DNA of 6,625 nt, from the NCBI GenBank assembly GCA_024639625.1, contig JAHEIA010000180.1, positions 1-6,625 on the forward strand, read 5' to 3'. How positions within the stretch are numbered: position 1 is the stretch's first letter; each line of letters opens with the position of its first letter. Both the position numbers and the translations under genes were made by a program. Shown here in pieces: positions 1-6,033 of this stretch. The notes beneath the pieces were generated by a model that was given only the letters and a program-made list of their open reading frames with translations, ran no database searches and was not told the origin of the DNA. This stretch comes from Chromatiales bacterium. Its GTDB lineage: Bacteria > Pseudomonadota > Gammaproteobacteria > Chromatiales > Chromatiaceae.

Positions 1-666
1 AACGCCCGTTTAGATTCGAATTTCCTGCTGCTGGTATTCTTCTCGACAGTGGTCGCCGCGGTCGGGCTAATCGAAGACAATGTTGCTGTGGTCATCGGTG
101 CGATGGTCATCGCGCCGCTGCTGGGGCCCAACATCGCATTCGCACTGGGGGCGGCCTTGGGTGACGGTCCATTGATCTGGCGCGCCTTGAAGACAAATCT
201 TGCGGGCCTGGCACTCGCCTTTGCGTTATCAGTGACAATCGGCTTCCTGTGGCCTATCGGGCTGGAAAGCCGGGAACTGCTCGCCCGCACCGACGTGGGC
301 CTGAGCTCGGTGGCCCTCGCTCTCGCCTCAGGCGCGGCTGCCGTACTATCCCTTACCACAGGGGTCTCCAGTGTGCTGGTGGGAGTCATGGTGGCCGTGG
401 CCCTGTTGCCGCCAACGGCGACTGCCGGACTCATGGTGGGCGCAGGCGAGTGGTCGCTCGCTCAAGGCGCGGCCTTACTCCTCGCGGTCAACGTGGTTTG
501 CGTCAACCTCGCTGCCAAGATCGTGCTCCTGGCTCGCGGCGTAAGGCCGCGCACTTGGCTGGAAAAACGCAATGCGCGGCAATCGACCGCGACCTATTTG
601 ATGATCTGGGCCGCTTCTCTGGCTTTGTTGATCGGCGCGATCCTGCTGAGACACAAACTGCTGTAG
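1..666 (+). CDS. DUF389 family (TIGR00341-like) integral membrane protein, 5' partial
   Basis: The reading frame is open from the first base, so the true start lies outside the window; 221 residues are visible before the TAG stop. The visible part is almost entirely hydrophobic, with about seven likely membrane segments near residues 8-24, 29-45, 66-86, 101-120, 125-147, 155-177 and 195-216. The segment reading LIEDNVAVVIGAMVIAPLLGP, followed later by VALLPPTATAGLMVG, is the typical conserved core of the DUF389 family of bacterial membrane proteins, whose function is unknown. A GTG at 49 could be read as a start, but the frame upstream (NARLDSNFLLLVFFST) already matches the family, so this is the C-terminal membrane domain of a longer protein. 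It converges on the minus-strand tpm gene. The family call is confident; no substrate or role can be given. Confidence 0.85.
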   Translation, partial: NARLDSNFLLLVFFSTVVAAVGLIEDNVAVVIGAMVIAPLLGPNIAFALGAALGDGPLIWRALKTNLAGLALAFALSVTIGFLWPIGLESRELLARTDVGLSSVALALASGAAAVLSLTTGVSSVLVGVMVAVALLPPTATAGLMVGAGEWSLAQGAALLLAVNVVCVNLAAKIVLLARGVRPRTWLEKRNARQSTATYLMIWAASLALLIGAILLRHKLL

Positions 667-676
667 CGGACACAGC

Positions 677-735
677 CCGGCTTCCTGCCGGTAGCGCAAC
701 TGGCCCGCCGCGTGCTCCGCAATTACCGAAGCACG
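677..735. terminator. Possible bidirectional terminator dyads between convergent genes
   Basis: Two inverted repeats lie in and beside the 56-base gap between the convergent DUF389 and tpm genes. The first is CCGGC-TTCCT-GCCGG (677-691). The second pairs CGTGCT (711-716) with AGCACG (730-735); one mismatch further in, two more pairs form around a 7-base AATTA-containing loop that holds the tpm stop codon. Neither stem is followed by a clear U-tract on either strand, so intrinsic termination is not proven. The position, where two transcripts meet head to head, is the main argument. Confidence 0.3.
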
Positions 736-1385
736 GGGGTCAACAGATAGACCTTCTCCACCAGGCTGCGCAACCCTTTCTCGCGGAAGCCCGGGTTCTC
801 ACTCAGCACGTCCTTTGTAAACAATAGGTGGACTGCAAAACCGGGTTCATATAACGCACGCACCTCGGACTCATGGACCGCAAACGGAGGGCCTGGCATC
901 TGCGATTGTGGGTACTCCATGGTGACCAACAGTAGCCTGGCGGTAGACGGAACGATGGAGACCAGATGACGGACGTAGCGCTCCCGCAGGCCCGGCGGCA
1001 TGGCAATCAAAGAGGCCCGATCGTACACACCATGACATATGGCGACGTCGTCCGCGTTAAGCGAAAAGAAATCGCCACACAGAATCGCGAGTTGGTCTGC
1101 CCCCCAGCGCTGATGACGCACCATGGAACGCACCTGGGGTCGAAGCTGATTCTCCGCGAAGAAATCGCGAACGGCAATGGGGCTGATCTCGACGCCCAGC
1201 ACCGGATGTCCCTGCGCTCTCAGCCACAGCAGATCGCGGGTTTTGCCGCACAAGGGAACGAATACGCAGGCGTCGCTCGGCAGCTTCAGACGCTGCCAAT
1301 AGGTCTCAAGATGGCTGTTGATCTCCCGTTGGTGAAACCCGATCTGATTCTGCTGCCATCGTTCGTGCCAAAAATCCGCCAGCAT
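723..1385 (-). CDS. tpm: Thiopurine S-methyltransferase
   Basis: A 220-residue cytoplasmic SAM-dependent methyltransferase of the TPMT family. Bacterial members methylate thiopurines, and some also methylate selenium and tellurium oxyanions; the natural substrate is generally uncertain. The N-terminus (ADFWHERWQQNQIGFHQ) is the family signature. The SAM-binding region has VFVPLCGKTRDLLWL (about residues 41-55) followed by GHPVLGVEIS (59-68), with the acidic residue at the end of strand 2. Later come CHGVYDRASLIAMPP, LLLVTMEYPQ and GPPF, all usual for the family. I chose the ATG at 1385 because AGAGAGG sits five bases upstream and the protein then begins like known TPMTs; a GTG at 1412 would add nine unlikely residues. 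It lies 78 bases downstream of the unknown gene on the same strand and may share its transcript. The length fits an intact enzyme. Confidence 0.93.
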   Translation of the reverse strand: MLADFWHERWQQNQIGFHQREINSHLETYWQRLKLPSDACVFVPLCGKTRDLLWLRAQGHPVLGVEISPIAVRDFFAENQLRPQVRSMVRHQRWGADQLAILCGDFFSLNADDVAICHGVYDRASLIAMPPGLRERYVRHLVSIVPSTARLLLVTMEYPQSQMPGPPFAVHESEVRALYEPGFAVHLLFTKDVLSENPGFREKGLRSLVEKVYLLTPVLR

Positions 1386-1424
1386 CAAAGCCTCTCTCTC
1401 GGCAAAGCCCACGCGGGGTCGCAG

Positions 1425-1484
1425 GTGTGTCCACCCGGATACCGTAACAAGATGCGTAGCTGGTCAGTGAGTCCAGCCGGAAAC
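1425..1484 (-). repeat. Imperfect 18-base direct repeat pair (15/18 identical)
   Basis: Copies lie at 1425-1442 (GTGTGTCCACCCGGATAC) and 1467-1484 (GTGAGTCCAGCCGGAAAC), 42 bases apart on the plus strand. Read on the minus strand, both encode VSGWTH. The 1467-1484 copy is the last six codons of the unknown gene, just before its TGA; the other lies in the gap before tpm, in the same frame. The three differences are all synonymous third-position changes (GTT/GTA, GGC/GGG, ACT/ACA). The similarity does not continue outside the 18 bases. Confidence 0.6.
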
Positions 1485-2081
1485 TCTTTGCTTCAGGCAC
1501 CTAGCCCAGCGGCAAGCTGGATCCAGGGTGGCGTCGCGATCCAGCCGCTGGCGATAAAACTTCCGCACCCGATCGGCCCCACGAGCGAAACTCCGGCTGA
1601 GGTCTTGCAGGAGATCAAAGTGAAGACCCGGGTCATCGTTGGCCTCCGCCGCACCCTGCCGGCCGATGAAATAGGGGGAATCGTTGACCTTCAGCAGCAA
1701 CATTATCGCCAAATAGCCTTCGACGGAAACGCCGATGTTTCCAGCAACCCTGGATTGGTCCCTATTGTGGCTCTCGACCGCCTCTCGCGTTATCTTCAGA
1801 AAGCGTTCCATCTGATCACCGGTGGTGCCGTTCTGGTTCAAGGACAGCAAGATCACCTTCCGCACTTCGTCCCGAACCTCCGGCCCGTGCGCAGTCTCGA
1901 TCATCCCGAGGTAGGTGTGAAACTGAAAAGCCCAGGTGCCAACGCTGCGGATTTCCTGCACGTCCTGATGAGCGGTACCCACCGGACCGAGTCCCGACCC
2001 ATGGAACGGCGGGTCTCCTCGCAGCATCCGGTACACGGGATCTACCCCAAGATTCACCACATCTGGTTGTTGCCTAGTCAT
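1464..2081 (-). CDS. Hypothetical protein, soluble, 205 residues
   Basis: I do not recognise this protein. From the ATG at 2081 it is 205 residues, with no signal peptide and no convincing membrane segment. The N-terminal third is rich in Gly, Pro and Val. The middle has plausible amphipathic helices around RSVGTWAFQFHTYLGMIETA and PEVRDEVRKVILLSLN, then a hydrophobic stretch in EGYLAIMLLLKVNDSPYFIG. The C-terminal third is basic (RSFARGADRVRKFYRQRLDR) and ends VSGWTH. The frame is also open upstream to a TTG at 2147, but those 22 extra residues look non-coding and the only initiator there is weak, so I prefer the ATG, although its ribosome-binding site (AGCGGTG) is also poor. It is divergent from the AraC-type regulator and upstream of tpm, so regulation by that AraC protein is a possible but untested inference. 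The opposite strand carries a longer open frame, judged a shadow. Confidence 0.6.
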   Translation of the reverse strand: MTRQQPDVVNLGVDPVYRMLRGDPPFHGSGLGPVGTAHQDVQEIRSVGTWAFQFHTYLGMIETAHGPEVRDEVRKVILLSLNQNGTTGDQMERFLKITREAVESHNRDQSRVAGNIGVSVEGYLAIMLLLKVNDSPYFIGRQGAAEANDDPGLHFDLLQDLSRSFARGADRVRKFYRQRLDRDATLDPACRWARCLKQRVSGWTH

Positions 2082-2166
2082 CGCACCGCTGCTGTACCAT
2101 GCCCGTTTGTTGGCCTGTTGAGTGCGCTGCGCCGATGAATGCGGCAAATGCGCATCGATTGATAAA

Positions 2167-2189
2167 GCCGGACCAGCGCTTGATCCGGC
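2167..2189. promoter_or_regulatory. Dyad in divergent intergenic region, possible operator
   Basis: GCCGGA-C-CA and TG-A-TCCGGC form nine-base arms with one mismatch around the five-base centre GCGCT. The site lies about 85 bases before the unknown minus-strand start and about 150 bases before the araC-type start. There is no T-run beside it, so a protein-binding site is more likely than a terminator. Confidence 0.35.
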
Positions 2190-2201
2190 CGTAGTGAGGC
2201 T

Positions 2202-2230
2202 AGCGGCAACCCGCTTCCCGACACCGGGAA
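2202..2230. promoter_or_regulatory. Two abutting perfect short dyads, possible operator or leader hairpins
   Basis: AGCGG-CAAC-CCGCT (2202-2215) is followed directly, sharing one base, by TTCCCG-ACAC-CGGGAA (2215-2230). Both are perfect and both have four-base centres. They sit just upstream of the putative araC promoter, where a repressor or autoregulator could act. That role is inferred from position only. Confidence 0.35.
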
Positions 2231-2262
2231 CGCAGGGGGGTGCACCATTACCGGGCCACAGG

Positions 2263-2271
2263 TGCTATTCT
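2263..2271 (+). promoter_or_regulatory. Possible extended -10 promoter element for the AraC-type gene
   Basis: TGC-TATTCT is an extended -10 motif with four of six core matches. No good -35 is visible; TGCACC at 2241-2246 is the nearest candidate, with a 19-base spacer. Transcription would begin near 2278, leaving about 59 bases before the ATG at 2337. This fits that start better than the ATG at 2286, which would have almost no leader. Confidence 0.35.
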
Positions 2272-2336
2272 CCTGTTGATAACAAATGGCGGCTAATCAT
2301 GGCGCGCCAATTCTTTGTCCCTTTGCGACGACCGAC

Positions 2337-3353
2337 ATGACGACTTTCGATGCCGAACACTCGACCCTCGCGCGAATCGCCGCCTTGATGTGCGCGACGC
2401 TGGAGCAATACGGGATCGACGGAAAGGCTCTGTTGGAAGAGTCCGGCCTGGACCCCAGACACCTGACCGCCCCCGATGCCCGCTACCCGGAGGCGTCAAT
2501 GCAGGAGTTCTGGCGTTTGGCGGTGGCGGCCACCGGCGACGAGTGTTTCGGCCTGAAGATGGCCCAAGGCCTGCAGCCTTCGGCCCTGCATGGGCTGGGC
2601 TTCTCCTGGCTAGCAAGCCACACATTGCGCGACGCCTTCGAGCGTGTCGTGCGCTACGCCCGGATCGTCAGCACAGCGATCGGGGTCCACATCGAGGATG
2701 CAGGCGATACCGTCATTATCGCCTCTGCCGTGCGTGAGGGAGCCGAGGTCCCCGCATCGGTCGATTCGGAACCGGCGGGGTTTCTCCAGATGTGCCGGGT
2801 CACCGCGGGCGCGGACATCGTGCCGCAACGCGTGCTGCTGACACGGCCCGAACCGCTCGGTTGCGCCAAAGAATTCTATCGCTTCTTCGGCGCCCCGGTG
2901 GAGTTCGGTGCCGAACGAACCGCCCTCTTCTTCGACAAGGCGTTGCTCGATCGCCCTCTGCCATACTCCAATCCCGAACTCACTCGTATCAATGACCAGA
3001 CGGTCATCGACTACCTGGCCCGTTTCGATCGCGACAACATCATCATGCGGGTACGCTCCGAGATCATCGAACAACTCCCTTCCGGCCCGCCGTCCCAAGA
3101 AAAGGTAGCTTCTAGTCTGCACATGAGCCTGCGCAACCTGCAACGCCGACTGCAAGAGGAAGAAACTAGCTACAAGGGGGTGCTCGACAGCGTGCGCCAG
3201 GATCTTGCGACGCAATATCTCGACACCTCGCACCGCAGCATCGGTGAGATCGGCTATTTACTCGGTTTCTCGGAGCCGGGGAATTTCGCGCGGGCCTTCA
3301 AGCGCTGGATCGGTGTGACGCCACAAGAGTATCGGGGCCAAAAGACCGGGTGA
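2337..3353 (+). CDS. AraC/XylS-family transcriptional regulator (OruR-like, Arabinose_bd N-domain)
   Basis: A 338-residue DNA-binding regulator. Residues about 20-200 resemble the Arabinose_bd-type ligand or dimerisation domain of OruR/ArgR-like AraC proteins; FWRLAVAATGDECFGLKMAQGL and LHGLGFSWLASHTLRDAFERVVRY-type stretches are typical. The C-terminal ~85 residues are a standard AraC double helix-turn-helix: the first helix pair is in EKVASSLHMSLRNLQRRLQE, the second in SIGEIGYLLGFSEPGNFARAFKRW, ending GVTPQEYR. The inducer cannot be read from sequence. I chose the ATG at 2337 because the domain begins soon after it and the total length is normal for the family; an in-frame ATG at 2286 would add 17 residues with no family resemblance. 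The gene is divergent from the unknown minus-strand gene, a common layout for an AraC regulator and its target, so that gene and tpm are the first targets to suspect. Confidence 0.9.
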   Translation: MTTFDAEHSTLARIAALMCATLEQYGIDGKALLEESGLDPRHLTAPDARYPEASMQEFWRLAVAATGDECFGLKMAQGLQPSALHGLGFSWLASHTLRDAFERVVRYARIVSTAIGVHIEDAGDTVIIASAVREGAEVPASVDSEPAGFLQMCRVTAGADIVPQRVLLTRPEPLGCAKEFYRFFGAPVEFGAERTALFFDKALLDRPLPYSNPELTRINDQTVIDYLARFDRDNIIMRVRSEIIEQLPSGPPSQEKVASSLHMSLRNLQRRLQEEETSYKGVLDSVRQDLATQYLDTSHRSIGEIGYLLGFSEPGNFARAFKRWIGVTPQEYRGQKTG

Positions 3354-3359
3354 TCCCGG
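3346..3359 (+). terminator. Short GC stem-loop at the end of the AraC-type gene
   Basis: CCGGG-TGAT-CCCGG is a perfect five-base stem whose loop contains the stop codon of the regulator. No T-run follows, so it is a weak candidate for an intrinsic terminator. Confidence 0.2.
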
Positions 3360-3624
3360 GCGTACACAAGCCGCTGGACAACGACGCGGCATCCACCCCG
3401 CCGGGTAATGACGAGCGACCGAGGAACAGCGTGGTGGCGTGATAGGGCACCGCCCCCCGATGCCCGTCCCACAGGAGACGCTGTCGCGTTTCTTTTGGCG
3501 CAAAAAACAACAAATCTTCAAAATTGGAAAAAGATCCTTTCTGCTATACTCCTCTATCCAACAAGAACCTACGCCTGGATCAACAAAAAACGATCGTTCC
3601 GCCACCTTGATCGAATTGGCAGAA
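3354..3624. other. Non-coding region between the AraC-type regulator and wecA
   Basis: No credible gene is seen in these 271 bases on either strand. The wecA frame is open back to 3439, but the residues it would encode before 3625 have no resemblance to the family and the promoter lies inside. The left half is GC-rich like the surrounding genes; from about 3489 to 3600 it becomes clearly richer in A and T, as expected around a promoter. I found no match to the ops/JUMPstart element that often precedes polysaccharide operons. Confidence 0.6.
3524..3550 (+). promoter_or_regulatory. Sigma-70-type promoter with extended -10, upstream of wecA
   Basis: TATACT (3545-3550) matches the -10 consensus at five of six positions and is preceded by TGC, giving an extended -10 element. 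TTGGAA (3524-3529) is a fair -35, but the spacer is only 15 bases, so the extended -10 may carry most of the strength. The surrounding DNA is AT-rich. Transcription would start near 3557, about 68 bases before the wecA ATG. Confidence 0.6.
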
Positions 3625-4683
3625 ATGCAAAACCTGCTAGCCAGCGTCGCCGGATTTCTCATCACCGGCGCGTTGATCGGCATTCTGCAACCGCTGGCGA
3701 TGAGAATCGGCCTGGTCGATCATCCGCGGGGTCACAAGGCCCACGAGGGGGAGATCCCCCTCACCGGAGGCATTGCGATGTTCTGCGGCTTCCTGTTCGC
3801 GGTACTTCTATTGGATGCCCCGCTTTCCCAGTATCGTCCCCTATTCGTCGGTAGCGGGTTGCTCGTGATCGTCGGTATTCTGGATGACTTTCATGAATTG
3901 CCTGCAGGGACCAAGTTCGTCGCCCAGATCGCCGCGGCCCTGATCATGGCGCTCTGGGGCGGAATCGTAATCTCGGATCTAGGTGCCATATTCGGCGGCG
4001 AGTCGATCGAACTCGGCGTCTGGTCCATACCTTTCACGGTGTTCGCCGTGGTCGGAGTCATCAATGCGCTGAACATGGCAGACGGCATCGATGGCCTCGC
4101 CGGGTGTCTGGTGATCTGCACCCTGGGGTTCCTCTCCCTCATGGCGGACCTCGGAGGTCTCAGCACAACCGTTCCTCTCCTGCTGTTGCCGATCTCCGTA
4201 GTCGCGGCCTTTCTGCTGTTCAACTTTCGTTTTCCCCGCAGCAGCCAGGCGCGGGTATTCATGGGGGACGCTGGAAGCATGTTTCTTGGCTACATTGTGG
4301 CCTGGTTTCTGGTGGCGCTCTCACAGAACCCGAACGCCGCCATTAGTCCGGTCACGGCGCTTTGGATCTTCGCGATCCCGTTACTCGATACCGTCAGTAT
4401 CATGCTTCGCCGCATCCTCAAGCGTCGTTCTCCGTTCCTTGCGGACCGCGAGCACTTTCACCATGTGCTGCTGGCGGCCGGTTTCAATGTACCAACAGCT
4501 GTAGCGATGATCCTTGCGCTTTCCGTTGCCGCTGCCGGAGCAGGGGTCACAGCGCAGACTGCCGGCGCGCCCGACTGGCTCGTCTTCGCTGGGTTTCTCG
4601 CCCTTTTCAGTCTGTATTTCTGGGGTATGCGGCATGCTTTTCGGGTCGTGAAAACCCTCGACGCATGGAAGACGCAGCGCTGA
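3625..4683 (+). CDS. wecA: WecA-like undecaprenyl-phosphate GlcNAc-1-phosphate transferase (glycosyltransferase family 4)
   Basis: A 352-residue multipass inner-membrane enzyme of the MraY/WecA family. It transfers a HexNAc-1-phosphate from a UDP-sugar to undecaprenyl phosphate, the first step of O-antigen, enterobacterial common antigen or exopolysaccharide repeat-unit assembly. All family motifs are visible: GLVDHPRGHKAHEGEIPLTGG (residues 29-49), the Asp pair in GILDDF (D87-D88), NMADGIDGL (150-158), VFMGDAGSMFLG (211-222) and the HFHH motif (277-280), equivalent to HIHH in Escherichia coli WecA. About eleven hydrophobic segments fit the known topology. The ATG at 3625 gives a normal length and N-terminus; its ribosome-binding site is weak. 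The gene has its own promoter and precedes the kinase/PqqD/radical SAM genes on the same strand. GlcNAc specificity is likely from the WecA-type motifs but not certain; WbpL- or TagO-type activity is the alternative. Confidence 0.88.
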   Translation: MQNLLASVAGFLITGALIGILQPLAMRIGLVDHPRGHKAHEGEIPLTGGIAMFCGFLFAVLLLDAPLSQYRPLFVGSGLLVIVGILDDFHELPAGTKFVAQIAAALIMALWGGIVISDLGAIFGGESIELGVWSIPFTVFAVVGVINALNMADGIDGLAGCLVICTLGFLSLMADLGGLSTTVPLLLLPISVVAAFLLFNFRFPRSSQARVFMGDAGSMFLGYIVAWFLVALSQNPNAAISPVTALWIFAIPLLDTVSIMLRRILKRRSPFLADREHFHHVLLAAGFNVPTAVAMILALSVAAAGAGVTAQTAGAPDWLVFAGFLALFSLYFWGMRHAFRVVKTLDAWKTQR

Positions 4684-4685
4684 TC

Positions 4686-4701
4686 GCGGTGGCGGCACCG
4701 C
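4686..4701 (+). terminator. GC-rich hairpin just after wecA, possible weak terminator
   Basis: GCGGTG-GCGG-CACCGC is a perfect six-base stem with a four-base loop, beginning three bases after the wecA stop. The bases that follow (CGCGTTGCTC) hold no real U-tract, so it could equally be an mRNA processing or stability element with read-through into the next gene. Confidence 0.3.
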
Positions 4702-4730
4702 CGCGTCGCGTTGCTCTAGGTGCTCGGTAA

Positions 4731-4773
4731 CCCTACCGCCAATTTCGAACCTCCAGGCCGTTCCTGGGTAGGG
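4731..4773 (+). promoter_or_regulatory. Two mutually exclusive inverted repeats before the HprK-like gene
   Basis: CCCTACC (4731-4737) is complementary to GGTAGGG (4767-4773). Inside it, CCAGG-CCGTT-CCTGG (4753-4767) forms a second perfect hairpin that shares only base 4767 with the outer one. The structure ends 22 bases before the kinase-like start codon. It could be an operator or an mRNA leader hairpin acting on the three downstream genes; there is no independent support. Confidence 0.3.
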
Positions 4774-4795
4774 CTGGACCGCAGATAAGATAACG

Positions 4796-5740
4796 ATGGA
4801 GATTGGCGCGCGTTTTCTAAGCAATCCGGGTGGTTCCGTGTTACCCGGCAGCCACGAACCCTGGGGAGGGGACTCGGTAGCAATCGATTTCGCCGGAGGC
4901 CCGTATCTGGTCAGTGGGTTGAACCAAACGCAGGCGAGCAAACTCCGGGCACATTTCGCCGAGGCCTGCCAAAATCCGGAGGAGATTCGAGGCGCTGCCA
5001 GCGAAATCCTCGTCTACCGGTCGCATCGCGGTTTCTTTCGCGAGACGCTCCAAAGGCCATGGGTCCTGGATTTCGATCTCGACCACTATCCCGGTTTCGT
5101 CCGGATCGTAGGCAACCGTTTTGCGGGACGCATCGATCTGACACCTTCCTTGAGCGGCCACCTATGGACCTCGGATCCGGGCGGTAAAGAATTCCCCTGC
5201 AACCTGTTCGAAAACTTCTTTCGAGCACTGGTCGCATACCGGCTCCTCGAAACGGGGGGGATGCTGGTCCATAGCGCGTGTGTCGCCGTGGGAAACACAG
5301 GGTTGCTCTTTCCTGGGCGCTCCGGTGACGGCAAATCGACCCTGTCCCGTCTCGCCCTCGACGGGGGATATCCGGTGCTAAGTGACGATATGAACGCATT
5401 GAGTTGGAGCAACGACAAGGCAGTTGTTGAGAAAGTGCCCTTCGCGGGTGATCTCGGGCGCTCTTGGTGCCGGGGTAGCAGCTATGCCCTTGGCGGGATC
5501 TATGCCCTACGCAAGGCGCAAGCGACACACTTGGAACCGATGAGCGCTCCCGACGCGGTAGCACTGTTACTGGCCTGTTCCCCGTTCCTGAATGCCGATC
5601 GATACCGACTTGCGCTCCTTATGGATAGCCTCTATCGATTGACCCGATTTATCCCGACCAATACACTCAGCTTCACGCCCGACGAGAAGGTCTGGCCGCT
5701 GATTCGATCAACCATGCCCAACGCAGGGGAAACCGCATGA
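4796..5740 (+). CDS. HPr kinase/phosphorylase-related P-loop protein (HprK-like)
   Basis: A 314-residue protein whose C-terminal half resembles the catalytic domain of HPr kinase. LVHSACVAV (H159) leads into the Walker A loop GRSGDGKST (residues 174-182, K180), followed by GGYPVLSDDMNAL with the paired Asp (D197-D198), in the order and spacing of HprK. The first ~130 residues are family-specific and not recognised. True HprK acts on the phosphocarrier HPr in sugar uptake control; this relative instead sits beside pqqD-like and radical SAM genes, like the HprK-related proteins of ribosomal-peptide clusters (for example lasso peptide kinases) and of some polysaccharide loci. Its substrate, a peptide, a lipid-linked sugar or a protein, is unknown. 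The ATG at 4796 has a weak ribosome-binding site. Its stop overlaps the next start (ATGA), so the two are translationally coupled. The domain call is confident, the role is not. Confidence 0.82.
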   Translation: MEIGARFLSNPGGSVLPGSHEPWGGDSVAIDFAGGPYLVSGLNQTQASKLRAHFAEACQNPEEIRGAASEILVYRSHRGFFRETLQRPWVLDFDLDHYPGFVRIVGNRFAGRIDLTPSLSGHLWTSDPGGKEFPCNLFENFFRALVAYRLLETGGMLVHSACVAVGNTGLLFPGRSGDGKSTLSRLALDGGYPVLSDDMNALSWSNDKAVVEKVPFAGDLGRSWCRGSSYALGGIYALRKAQATHLEPMSAPDAVALLLACSPFLNADRYRLALLMDSLYRLTRFIPTNTLSFTPDEKVWPLIRSTMPNAGETA

Positions 5741-6033
5741 TCTCCGCGAATTCTAGGTTCGCCGTGCGTGCCGACGTGCGTTACCGCCTGATCGAAGACG
5801 AGGCGGTCGTCGTGCGCCAGAAGTCGAATCAAGTGATCGTCTTGAACGAGGTATCCGCCTGCATTCTGGATATAGCGGCGAAGGGGCTCGCGGTTGACGA
5901 CATGCTGAGAAAGCTGGCAGATGCCTATGAGGTCGGCGAGAAAACCTTGCGCGAGGATACCCTGGCGCACCTGCAGGAATTGCTGGACGCCGGGATCATC
6001 GAGCAACAGCCTGCCGAATCGGTAGCGACCTGA
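5737..6033 (+). CDS. PqqD-like peptide chaperone (RiPP recognition element family)
   Basis: A 98-residue protein with the PqqD pattern: an N-terminal beta region (VRYRLIEDEAVVVRQKSNQVIVLNE read as strands), then LNEVSACILDIAAKG, a helix DDMLRKLADAYEV and a final helix LREDTLAHLQELLDAGIIEQ. PqqD proteins form a small winged-helix fold that binds the leader of a precursor peptide and presents it to a radical SAM enzyme such as PqqE. The length is normal for the family. AGGGG lies eight bases before the ATG, a good ribosome-binding site inside the end of the kinase gene. The start overlaps the kinase stop by four bases, and its own stop shares one base with the radical SAM start. It is not the pyrroloquinoline quinone PqqD itself as far as the context shows: no pqqA, pqqB or pqqC is present here. 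Some PqqD relatives in polysaccharide loci have no known peptide partner. Confidence 0.85.
   Translation: MISANSRFAVRADVRYRLIEDEAVVVRQKSNQVIVLNEVSACILDIAAKGLAVDDMLRKLADAYEVGEKTLREDTLAHLQELLDAGIIEQQPAESVAT

Noticed and set aside
966..2138. A 390-codon plus-strand open frame antisense to tpm and the unknown gene
   Set aside because: Its codons line up exactly with those of the minus-strand genes, a frame that stays open easily in GC-rich DNA. Its product resembles nothing known, and tpm on the other strand is certain.
2610..3233. A 207-codon minus-strand open frame opposite the AraC-type gene
   Set aside because: It lies wholly within the regulator, whose domains are well conserved, and its product has no recognisable features.
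3439..3624. N-terminal extension of wecA to an ATG-like start at 3439
   Set aside because: The extra 62 residues do not resemble the family, and the best promoter (3524-3550) lies inside them.
4665..4730. A 21-codon open frame at the end of wecA as a possible precursor peptide
   Set aside because: It overlaps the wecA 3' end, has no ribosome-binding site and no leader/core pattern, and its composition is what the GC hairpin there dictates.
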